Source: an uncultured Allomuricauda sp. (GTDB lineage Bacteria; Bacteroidota; Bacteroidia; Flavobacteriales; Flavobacteriaceae). Taken from it: DNA of 32,777 bases. The stretch is taken from the NCBI GenBank assembly GCA_937899065.1, contig CALBPG010000091.1:1-32777 (forward strand), written 5' to 3'. Position numbers and translations under genes: made by a program. The notes under the pieces were generated by a model that saw only the letters and a program-made list of their open reading frames with translations, was not told the origin of the DNA and searched no databases. Shown piece by piece: positions 23,101-31,900 of this stretch; position 1 is the first letter of the stretch; every line of letters begins with the position of its first letter.

Positions 23101-23892
23101 ATGTCAATTGAACTTTTAATACTTGCATTTGATAAGGCTGAAGAAGAAGTTGGTTCAAGTAAAAAAACTCATCGTGCCCAATACCTTTCTGATTTGCTCC
23201 AAGAGAATTATAAATATTCTATAAGCGAGCGAACCCTACGTGACTACTATACCAATTATAAGAATGGTAACATTGGTGCACAGGATGACTTAAAACCTAA
23301 GCTTATAACATGTTTATGTGATTATTTGGGGTATAAGAATTATGCCGATTTTATAAACCAGAATCAGGATGGAAGACCAGAGAACTCCGAAGAAGAAGGA
23401 AGACTAGGTAGAATTAAAGAAAAAGAAGAAGAAAAGAGGAAGCTTAAGGGGGAAAGAAAGAAGAGTAGAAGAATATTTATAATTTCAATCAGTATTTCTT
23501 TTGGGGCTGTTTTATTTACAGTACTCACGTTAAACTATCCAATACTCTTTAACAGCCAACCTTCTGAATGTATGACTTGGGCCGATTCAATTTATGTCAA
23601 AGTTTCCTGCAAAAGAGGACCCTTCTCCCAGTACGGAACCAAAGTGGAACCATTAATCGAGACCAAACTGAAAAATATGAGGAAAGTATCAGTTGATGCA
23701 GCCTATCAGTTTTTTTCTGAAGATGGTAAACCCTTGATTTGGTATTTTAAGAATGAAGATAATGAGCACGAATTTTTCACCTCACCAGGTTTGCATCCGG
23801 TAACAGGAGAAACGTTGCGAAAAATCACACCCTATATTATTCAAACATACGTTCCCCTTCATAAGTATAAAAAGGAATCATTTGTCCAATGA
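23101..23892 (+). CDS. HTH-like N-terminus with one TM segment; unknown exported C-terminal domain
   Basis: 263 residues. Residues 1-90 (SSKKTHRAQYLSDLLQE, ISERTLRDYYTNYKNG, LCDYLGYKNYADFI) look like a helical DNA- or protein-binding domain found in Bacteroidota proteins. A charged coiled linker follows at about 95-122 (Glu/Lys/Arg-rich). One TM helix lies at about 124-146, and the remaining domain of about 115 residues (CMTWADSIYVKVSCKRG, AAYQFFSEDGKPLIWYF) is periplasmic. The topology suggests a membrane-bound transcription or signal protein that reads an envelope signal. It is the last gene of the island and divergent from the kinase locus, so it may be a third component of it. Confidence 0.7.
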   Translation: MSIELLILAFDKAEEEVGSSKKTHRAQYLSDLLQENYKYSISERTLRDYYTNYKNGNIGAQDDLKPKLITCLCDYLGYKNYADFINQNQDGRPENSEEEGRLGRIKEKEEEKRKLKGERKKSRRIFIISISISFGAVLFTVLTLNYPILFNSQPSECMTWADSIYVKVSCKRGPFSQYGTKVEPLIETKLKNMRKVSVDAAYQFFSEDGKPLIWYFKNEDNEHEFFTSPGLHPVTGETLRKITPYIIQTYVPLHKYKKESFVQ

Positions 23893-23932
23893 TGACTTAT
23901 CTGGCATTATAATATGTTAAACTTTGTTAAAA

Positions 23933-23951
23933 GGTGAGCCGCGCGGTGAGC
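23933..23951 (+). repeat. GGTGAGC direct pair, candidate right arm site
   Basis: GGTGAGC at 23933 and 23945, period 12 nt, mirrors the GGTGCGT pair at 6624/6636 and the GGTGAGT repeat before integrase 2. It lies about 50 nt inside the right attachment site, as expected for arm-type integrase sites. Confidence 0.5.
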
Positions 23952-24002
23952 CCAAAAAACGGCCCTTTGGCAGGCCTTGTATACAGGGCGTTTTGAAGAA
24001 AA

Positions 24003-24024
24003 GTTCGAGTCCCGTCCAGACCGC
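24003..24024 (+). other. Right attachment site: 22-bp tRNA-Asp 3' end
   Basis: The 22 nt begin with GTTCGAGT (T loop) and run through CCCGT, CCAGACC and GC, identical to 6501-6522. The bases before it show no tRNA similarity, so identity starts precisely at the T loop. Followed at once by a strong terminator, this looks like the native 3' end of the original tRNA-Asp gene, displaced by the island. The 5' half of the tRNA is not in this window. Confidence 0.88.
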
Positions 24025-24054
24025 AAAAAGCTCCGATATTTCGGAGCTTTTTTT
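24025..24054 (+). terminator. Native tRNA-Asp terminator
   Basis: GCTCCGA-TATT-TCGGAGC (24030-24047) extended by A5 and T7 runs. It directly follows the tRNA 3' end and is a textbook intrinsic terminator. Confidence 0.88.
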
Positions 24055-24090
24055 ATACACTATTGTGAAGTATATGAAAATCCAAATAGC

Positions 24091-25146
24091 TTAACCAAGA
24101 GACATCGACTTTTTCTCAAAATCCAGCAACCATTTTTTTCGTGCCAAGCCCCCACCGTATCCGGTTAGGTTACCATCCTTTCCGATTACCCTATGGCAAG
24201 GAATTATGATAGACACTCTATTCATTCCATTCGCACGTGCCACTGCCCTAACTGCATTTTCGTTTTGTAACGTAATGGCCTGCTCTTGGTATGTAGAGGT
24301 ACTTCCATAGGATATATCTTTAAGCATACCCCAAACCCGTCTTTGAAATGCTGTGCCAGGAGTATCGAGCGAAACTTCAAATTGCTTTCGGTTTGCATTG
24401 AAATATTCCTCCAGTTCCTTTTTCAATTGTTTGATATGCTCATTTTCTCCCCATAAAATCACTGCATCCAATCTTTTCTGCAAGTCCCTAAATTCGGTTT
24501 CGAGCATTTTTCTATCGGTAAATTCCAATAAGCAAATCCCTTTATCCGTAGAACAAACGAACATTGGGCCTAAAGGAGTAGTCAACCGATTGATTAGGAT
24601 TACATTCCGATTACCTGACTTGGACGGAGATTTCCCAAGAAGTTTCTTATAGGTATATCCAAATCCGCTCAACGAGTCATAACCTGAATCGAATGCCGTA
24701 TGTGTTGAAGGAACACCATCCTTTAACTCCTTAAAAGCATTATTGATGCGGTACATTCTCTGGTAGGCTTGAAAAGTCATTCCATAGTGTTTCTTGAACC
24801 ATCTTCTGACCATATAAGGATCAATACTTTCCTTTCGAAGCATTTCATCACTTATTCTTTCTTTGGGACGCTCTTTCACTAGGTTCAAGGCAGAAACTAT
24901 TTTGGTAGGTATTTCGTTCGCGTTTTCTGTCGGTTTACAAATCTTACATGGGCGGTAACCGTTGATTAAGGCTTCCTTAACCGTTGGGAAGAACGCAACA
25001 TTTTCTTTTTTCGGCTTACGGGCCCTACAGGTTGCAATACAAAAAACAGAAGTGGTTTTAACACCTACAAAGAAAACACCCGTGTATTGCGGGTCTCTCG
25101 CTAGCAAAGCACGGTAATACTCGTCGAACCTTTCTTTATCCTTCAT
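24091..25146 (-). CDS. ada: Bifunctional Ada: methyl-sensing regulator and O6-methylguanine-DNA methyltransferase
   Basis: 351 residues with all three parts. The N-terminal AdaA zinc domain has Cys36, Cys40, Cys67 and Cys70 (FCIATC, RPCKIC). An AraC-type HTH spans about 80-165 (VRRWFKKHYGMTFQAYQRMY). The C-terminal methyltransferase has IIPCHRVIG with the acceptor Cys317 and GYGGGLARKKWLL. It removes methyl groups from O6-methylguanine irreversibly and, methylated at the N-terminal zinc site, activates the adaptive response. It lies 6 nt after a PEP-mutase-like gene, forming a probable operon. It is chromosomal, just outside the island. Confidence 0.95.
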   Translation of the reverse strand: MKDKERFDEYYRALLARDPQYTGVFFVGVKTTSVFCIATCRARKPKKENVAFFPTVKEALINGYRPCKICKPTENANEIPTKIVSALNLVKERPKERISDEMLRKESIDPYMVRRWFKKHYGMTFQAYQRMYRINNAFKELKDGVPSTHTAFDSGYDSLSGFGYTYKKLLGKSPSKSGNRNVILINRLTTPLGPMFVCSTDKGICLLEFTDRKMLETEFRDLQKRLDAVILWGENEHIKQLKKELEEYFNANRKQFEVSLDTPGTAFQRRVWGMLKDISYGSTSTYQEQAITLQNENAVRAVARANGMNRVSIIIPCHRVIGKDGNLTGYGGGLARKKWLLDFEKKSMSLG

Positions 25147-25152
25147 GTTCTA

Positions 25153-25914
25153 TTATGAAAATAGCGTTCTGAAACTTTGATATGACATGACTTCTGTAAG
25201 GGTCGTTTCAAGTACTTTGTCCATATGCTCAAATACGAAGTTACCCATTGAAATGCGTTTTACCCCTAGTTCATTCAGGGTGTCGAAGTTTGGGAGGTTG
25301 GGCATACACATAACATTTATAGGCAAGTCCGTTGCTTTGCAAACCTTTTCAATATCATGTTCTTTTTCAATACAAGAGACGAACAAACCATTTCCCCCTG
25401 CCTTCTGGTATGCTTCAGCCCTGACCAATGTTTCTCCAAGGGCATTGTCCAAACCCTTTAGAAACGTATCGGTTCTTACATTAATAAAAACTTCACGTCT
25501 ATCCAATTTAAGTTGAGATGTGATATCCTTCAATACTCCGCTAAAAATATGGTAATCCATTAGAGACCTTTGTCCTTGGCTCACCTTACTGTCTTCCAAG
25601 TTGATGCCTACAACACCAAGTTCTATCAACACGTTTATATTGGGTAAGATTTCTTCAGCGGTAGAACCATACCCCGCCTCGAGGTCAACAGATAGAGGCA
25701 AGTGAACGTTTTTCACAATGCGCTCAACGACATATTTCAATTCTCTAAATGAAATTTCTTCGCCATCGGCATATCCCAACATAGTAGCAATCGCTCCACT
25801 AGAGGTAGCGATTGCATCAAAATTCAAACGTTCCGCAACCTTTGCGCTGGCGACATCCCACACATTGGCTATCAAGAGCGGGGATTCTTTCTTATGCCAT
25901 TCTTTAAAATTCAT
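25153..25914 (-). CDS. Isocitrate lyase/PEP mutase superfamily protein
   Basis: 253 residues from ATG 25914 (MNFKEWHKKESPLLIANVWD). The TIM-barrel landmarks of the ICL/PEPM superfamily are present: LIANVWDVASAKV, IATSSGAIATMLGY, SVDLEAGYG (metal-binding region), GINLEDSK and INVRTDTFL. Members cleave or form C-C or P-C bonds in 2-oxo acids, but this small type is usually uncharacterised and no specific substrate can be given. The longer start at 25983 adds a stretch without family similarity. It precedes ada with a 6-nt gap; cotranscription with ada may be incidental. Confidence 0.85.
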   Translation of the reverse strand: MNFKEWHKKESPLLIANVWDVASAKVAERLNFDAIATSSGAIATMLGYADGEEISFRELKYVVERIVKNVHLPLSVDLEAGYGSTAEEILPNINVLIELGVVGINLEDSKVSQGQRSLMDYHIFSGVLKDITSQLKLDRREVFINVRTDTFLKGLDNALGETLVRAEAYQKAGGNGLFVSCIEKEHDIEKVCKATDLPINVMCMPNLPNFDTLNELGVKRISMGNFVFEHMDKVLETTLTEVMSYQSFRTLFS

Positions 25915-26319
25915 ATTCTCGTAATGTTTAAAAGAAGTTTGTTTACATCTATGGTATAATATCATCCTATTAATAGTCAGCAAGCAAATAGATTACTCAG
26001 TTTTTATACTACAAAGGAATTCGTGCAACCACTACCATGCAACCGAAAATTTGGCAAGTATTTTTTTAGCTCTAGTAAATGGAATACAACCATCTACTGA
26101 AACGGTAGGTTCATCGAAATATAAAGTCAGCAAAGGCATCCGTGAATCTTGGTCCTTGATTCGTTAATTATACCCTTTCAATTTTTTGATACCACCTTAC
26201 ATTTGAACTGTGTTTAAAAACTCCTTTAATCAAGGATGTTACATTCTAACTAAGATGCAATAGTAGTTAGTATGCACTTTTGAGACGTTTGGTCAAAAGT
26301 GTTTAGTTTAGTTGAGGTT

Positions 26320-26484
26320 TCAATGGCCTTGGAGATGGAAATCTTCAGGGCCGTTGGTTTTTAGGACCTTTCCAAACCGGTGGTGCAATTTTAGGGCGTC
26401 CAACCCATAGATTAAAACTTGGTCAGTTAATCCATACCTATCATCCGTCAATTCAAAGCCCTTGACGGTCCATCCTTTTATCAT
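26320..26484 (-). CDS. Possible small protein of unknown function
   Basis: 54 residues: MIKGWTVKGFELTDDRYG, LTDQVLIYGLDALKLHHR, FGKVLKTNGPEDFHLQGH. Composition and codon use look protein-like, unlike the surrounding AT-rich intergenic DNA. I do not recognise a family, and it could equally be the remnant of a longer gene. It sits in the gap between the PEP-mutase-like gene and the OmpA gene; nothing else was seen in 25915-26534. Confidence 0.4.
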   Translation of the reverse strand: MIKGWTVKGFELTDDRYGLTDQVLIYGLDALKLHHRFGKVLKTNGPEDFHLQGH

Positions 26485-26534
26485 TTCAAGCGCAGTTTAC
26501 CCTCTCTTTGCGGCGAATCCCAAAATCCAAGAAG

Positions 26535-28685
26535 ATGAGCTTCAAAAATCATTTGATTACAATTTTATTTCTTTTAAGTCTGACAACAATGTCCGCCCAA
26601 TCCTTTATCGGATATCAAACGGACAATTACAATGGTGTACATGGAGTATTGACCAATCCCGCCAATATTGCTGATTCTCGTGTAAAGCTAGAAGTTAATC
26701 TCGCAGGCGTTAGTGCTTTTTTTGCAAACGATTATATTGGTTTCAATCTATCTGATGCTTTTGACGACATCAGTCGCACTTTTGATGAATCCAAAAGGAC
26801 CCCAAAAGAAAACAACGCCTTAGCGTTAAATGTAGATGTCCTAGGGCCATCAGTTCTGGTAACCTTGAATGAGAAAAGTGCTATCTCCGTTTTTACCAGA
26901 GGTCGTTTCTTCTTCAATGCCAACGACATTAATGGCGAAACCATAGACAAAGAAGGCGGTTTTGACGAAAGTGAAGACTTTTTTATCGACGAAGGAAATA
27001 TCACCGGAGCCGCAAATCTTTGGGCTGAACTCGGTGTAAGCTATGCTCGGGTATTGTACAACCGTAACCAACATTTCGTAAAGGGTGGTCTTACTCTGAA
27101 ATACCTGCAAGGCTTCGGAAATGCCTACGTAAAAAGTAGTAATCTAAGCCTTGATTACGACGCAGATTCCCGTTTGATTACCACCCAAGGTGAGGTAACC
27201 TATGGCAATACCGATGATTTGGATGAAGCCGGTAGTGCCGGAGATTTTTATGATTTCAATAGTGGACAAGGTTTTGGTACTGATATTGGTTTTATCTATG
27301 AATGGCGACCAGATTATGCAAAGTACAAAGGTACCGACGCCCAACAGAACCCTATCAATAATCGGGGAGCCAATAAATACAGATTGAAATTAGGCCTAGC
27401 TATTACCGATATTGGAAGTATTCGCAATACCAATGGTGTAAACCAAGTATATGATGTAAATCGCACACAGAGTATTGACAATTTTGACGGGGATGCTTTG
27501 GAAGAAGGTATCGAAGAGAACTTTGATTTGATTTCGGAATCAGGTTCACCCAACTCTATTTTGCCTACTACATTACATCTCAATGCCGATTACAGTGTTA
27601 TTCCAAAACTATATCTGAACTTGAATGCGGGGCTGCCCTTAACGTCTCGTTCAAAAATAAACGCCCAAAGGACGGTAACCCAACTAGGGCTTACACCAAG
27701 ATTTGAAACACAGTTTTTAAGTGTTTTCAGTCCTATCACTTATACCCAAGGTTCAGGGGTACAATGGGGAAGTGGCTTGCGTGCAGGTCCGCTTTACATC
27801 GGTTCCGGTTCTATTCTTTCAGCACTTTTGGGCAGTGAAACCCAATCTTTAGATGTATTCGCGGGATTAAAAGTCCCTATCTACCAAAGAAAGATGAAAG
27901 ATAGGGATGGTGATGGTTTGAAAGACAAGCATGATGCCTGTCCAGAAGTGTATGGCCCGATAGAAAATGAAGGCTGCCCTTGGAAAGATAGTGACGAAGA
28001 TGGCATTTTGGACAAAGACGACAACTGCCCTGAAGAAAAAGGACCCTCAGAAAATAAAGGCTGCCCATGGGAGGATACCGACGCAGATGGTATTGTAGAT
28101 AAGGACGACTTATGTCCATTAGTACCAGGAATAACCGCCTTGCAAGGATGTCCCGACTCGGACGGCGATGGCATAACGGATACCGAGGACCGTAGCCCTG
28201 AAGCAGCAGGAAAATTGGAATTGAAAGGGTGCCCCGATACTGATGGAGATAATTTAGTGGATGTCGATGACGCCTGTCCGACCGTTCCGGGAACTAGTGA
28301 AAACAATGGTTGTCCCGAAGTTACCGCAGCAGTGCAAAAACAATTGAATGATTATGCGCGAACTATTCTTTTTGACACGGGAAAGGCAAGCATCCAATCC
28401 GAATCCACCACAACTATGGTGGATATCCTTCAAATACTGAATGAGTACTCTTCTGCTCAGTTCACCGTGGAAGGCCATACGGATAGCGTTGGAAGTAATA
28501 CGACAAATCAAAGACTTTCCGAAGCCCGGGCGAGTGCCGTCCGCGATTTTCTGATTGATAAGGGTATCTCTTCAAACCGACTAACCGCTGTTGGATATGG
28601 AGAAGAAAAACCGATTGCAACGAATAAAACCAAGCAAGGTCGAAAACAAAACAGAAGAGTGGAAATTAATTTGGTAAAACAATAG
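26535..28685 (+). CDS. DUF5723-OmpA outer-membrane protein with TSP3 repeats
   Basis: 716 residues from ATG 26535. Signal peptide at about 1-22 (ending MSAQ). A DUF5723-type beta-barrel domain covers about 23-450 (SFIGYQTDNYNGVHGVLTNP, DIGFIYEWRPDY). Five calcium-binding TSP type-3 units follow at about 455-595 (DRDGDGLKDKHDACP, DSDEDGILDKDDNCP and so on). The C-terminal OmpA peptidoglycan-binding domain is at about 605-716 (ILFDTGKASI, VEGHTDSVGS, QRLSEARASAVRDFL). It ties the outer membrane to the cell wall. ATG 26508 was rejected because the signal begins at 26535. A terminator follows. Confidence 0.92.
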   Translation: MSFKNHLITILFLLSLTTMSAQSFIGYQTDNYNGVHGVLTNPANIADSRVKLEVNLAGVSAFFANDYIGFNLSDAFDDISRTFDESKRTPKENNALALNVDVLGPSVLVTLNEKSAISVFTRGRFFFNANDINGETIDKEGGFDESEDFFIDEGNITGAANLWAELGVSYARVLYNRNQHFVKGGLTLKYLQGFGNAYVKSSNLSLDYDADSRLITTQGEVTYGNTDDLDEAGSAGDFYDFNSGQGFGTDIGFIYEWRPDYAKYKGTDAQQNPINNRGANKYRLKLGLAITDIGSIRNTNGVNQVYDVNRTQSIDNFDGDALEEGIEENFDLISESGSPNSILPTTLHLNADYSVIPKLYLNLNAGLPLTSRSKINAQRTVTQLGLTPRFETQFLSVFSPITYTQGSGVQWGSGLRAGPLYIGSGSILSALLGSETQSLDVFAGLKVPIYQRKMKDRDGDGLKDKHDACPEVYGPIENEGCPWKDSDEDGILDKDDNCPEEKGPSENKGCPWEDTDADGIVDKDDLCPLVPGITALQGCPDSDGDGITDTEDRSPEAAGKLELKGCPDTDGDNLVDVDDACPTVPGTSENNGCPEVTAAVQKQLNDYARTILFDTGKASIQSESTTTMVDILQILNEYSSAQFTVEGHTDSVGSNTTNQRLSEARASAVRDFLIDKGISSNRLTAVGYGEEKPIATNKTKQGRKQNRRVEINLVKQ

Positions 28686-28709
28686 TCGCACCCTTCAAAT
28701 ACCCTATAA

Positions 28710-28743
28710 AAAAGGCTCTCACTAATAAAGGTAAGGGCCTTTT
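28710..28743 (+). terminator. Intrinsic terminator after the OmpA gene
   Basis: AAAAGGCTCT (28710-28719) pairs with AGGGCCTTTT (28734-28743), 10 bp with one wobble. Its location 25 nt after the stop supports termination. The gap to the next gene (28686-28950) shows nothing else. Confidence 0.6.
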
Positions 28744-28950
28744 CCCGTTTATCACTTCAAATTACAAAATGCAAATTGGGGTAAGTCATTGTACTTCAAC
28801 ATACAAATAAGACTATTCCTTCAAAAAGGGCATTGGTCAATTCCTAAACCCTATTCATGAATTGACAACCCATCCATTCGAGCAAATTCGGTTTTTTTAT
28901 ACTGCCAAAACTTACCTCGCCTGGCAAGTGCAATCCCAAATCGTACGCTT

Positions 28951-31900
28951 ATGACCAAAAAACTACTTACCTACGTATGGTCCATTCTTTCACTGGAAAG
29001 AATAAAATCCTTTTTTGTTAAGAATCCTATATTGGGTCGTTCACATATGAAGGCAGTCTTTATTGTATTGCTTTTTTCTGTAAGTTCTAATGGGATTGCA
29101 CAACATTTAGATACTTGGTTTACAGCCGACAGAGCAGTGAATACCCCAGCAATTAATCCTATTTCTTCCTTCTTACCTTATCCCCCATTCTTTGATGTTG
29201 ACGTCGATATTTGGTATGACATAATAGATTTTGAAACTCAAGATGCTGTGCCTCATCCATTTCCAGCAAACGATGCCACATATCAATTGGCACCTCCCTT
29301 TGGATTTGATTATCCCTTTGGTGATAACGGTATTGATTACTTATTTCCTACCGGCTCCGTCCCTGGACAACCCGTATTGAGGAGCAATATATTCAATTTT
29401 AACCCCGCTATTGAATTCAACGGTAATGGCGACGGGCAAGCCTTACACTATAGGTCAATATCAAGAAATGAGACCACCGTTTTCATCGTTTTTTCGGGAA
29501 ATGGGTCGGGCAATTCAGCAGAAACGCAACGTTTGCTATTTGGAGGAGACGTTAACAACCACCCCACAACCTCCAGAGCCACTAATTTATCTCTAGGGAT
29601 TTCCGATGGGAATCGTTTTTCTGTCGGAAGAACTCGAAATGGCCTTGATGCAAATGCAAGCATGTGGCAACAAGGTAATATCGACCTATTGGGAAGGCCT
29701 ACAATCGCTATGTTCGAAAGAGACACAATAGACGGTCAAGTTCAAGAGAGGCTACGAACCCGGGTAAATGGTATTGATGATATTGACTGGATAAGAGATG
29801 AAACACCAAACCTTATCGCAGACACTCAACTATTTCCCTTTAATCGCATAGGAAAACATTTTAATAGTGGTAATGCCGATTCCGATAGAAATTTTACAGG
29901 TCATATTGCAGAAATATTTGTGTTGGATACTCCGGCTGAAATCAATCTTTCAGATGCTGTTGAACGAATTGAAAGCTATCTCGCCATAAAATATGGGATT
30001 ACCTTAAATAGCTCCGGTCTAGGAAGTACAGTAGGGAACGACTCCTACAACTATTTGGCTGCGGACGGTTCAATTATCTGGGATTTTGATTTATCAAACC
30101 CTTATATTTTTGTGATTGCAGGAATTGGGAGGGTCCGTTTTCGAGATTTAGAAGGTTGTCCTACTAGTTATGATGATTCTAAACTTCGATATAACCTGCA
30201 CCAACGCATTTCCAAAAGTGTTAATTCAGAAGCTGTTGTTACCATTTCAAATAACAATGATTTCAATCCTGACAATTTGGACGATAACAGACCTGATATT
30301 GATGGACGCCTTTTTAGCCCTCATTTTGAATACAATTATCTACTATGGGGAAACGACCATGGAAATCTCAATCTTACTGCTTCTGAAGTCCCAGCAGGTG
30401 TTTCCGATATGATTGGACGGGAATGGTTAGTATCTAAAACTGCTACAGCTCTAAATCCAATAAATAATGTTAGTGTAAAAATAGAGCTTGGGGCATCCGA
30501 TATTCCGTTAGCTTCTACCTGCGATATCTTTCTTATTATTGATTCTGATAGTGATGGTGATGAAGGAGATTTCACCTCATGCCCAGTAACCTATATCCCA
30601 TTATCCTCAGTTGACGAAGGAAATAGAATCGTTTATTTCGAAAATGTAAACTTTGAACACCGCGATGTATTTACCATTGGCTATGGGGATGTCATAAACC
30701 CAACAGCAAGTAACCCACCTACCCAAGATTTATGTGATGTAATTGCTCCGCCTATTCCAGACATATCTGTTGTCGCGGATGCTTCTGATAATTGCATGGT
30801 TGCTGGCATTACCCATATGGGGGACATGTCTGATGGCAACTCAAACCCAGAGATTATAACAAGAACTTATCGAGTAACTGACCTCGTAGGAAACTTCATT
30901 GACGTAACACAAATCTTTAACTTATACAATTCTCCTGAAGCTACTCTAATTGTTTCTTCTGCGGATGACCCAATTTGCGAAGGTAACAGTACCACTATCA
31001 ATGTTGATTTCTCAGAAGTCGGAGTGAGTTATCAACTACGTAATGATTTAGGGAATGTTGAAATAGGAGCACCTGTAATTGGAACAGGAGGAACCATAAA
31101 CCTACCCACGGGCAACTTAACCACAACAACCACATTCAATGTTTTGGCTACTTCTGGGACCTGCGCTCCAGTGCAGCTCACGGATTTGGTCATCATTACT
31201 ATAAATCCCACCGTTTTGGCCGATGCACCTAGTGACGAGACCACATGTGTTTCCTATACATTACCTGCGCTTGCCAACGGTAACTATTTCACGGGACCGG
31301 GAGGTACGGGGACAGCACTCTTTCAGAATGATGACATTACCAATGTAGGTGTGAACACGATATATGTATATAGCCCGGCCAACGCAAGCTGTCCCGAAGC
31401 GGAAAACTCTTTCACAGTCACCATAAATCCTCCTGTTATGGCTGATGCGTACGAACCCGATAACACTTCTGTATTCAATGAATGTGGACCCACCCATCAT
31501 GTATCAGCACTTCCAGCAATGGGAAATGGCACATGGACCCAACAAAGTGGACCTGGAGTATTATTTTTTGAAACAAACGCCAATGATTACGACCAAGACC
31601 TTAGCGTAACACAGTATGGGACCTATGTCTTTAGATGGACCGTTGACAACGGTGTATGCTCCGACTTTGATGAAATAACCGTTAACTTTTATGAGTACGC
31701 CACAAGTTCCGAGGCGGGACCTCACATTGAGCAATGTTCCAATCCCAACTTTGTGATGGCGGCCAATACGCCTGTAGTAGGTACGGGCGAATGGACACAA
31801 GAGATTGGGCCACCTGTAACCATAACGGATGTGTACGATCCTTTGACCACGGTTACCGGCGTACCTTTCGATCAGGTTATTGTATTGCGATGGACAATTA

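Noticed and set aside
22988-23119. 43-codon plus-strand frame with an AAAGGA stretch before its ATG
   Set aside because: It runs through the GAATTTCCA repeats and into the start of the HTH-like gene in another frame; composition is not protein-like.
27881-28306. Long minus-strand frame opposite the OmpA gene, Ser/Pro-rich
   Set aside because: It is antisense to the TSP3 repeats, whose regular codon pattern keeps the opposite frame open; no start signal or family.
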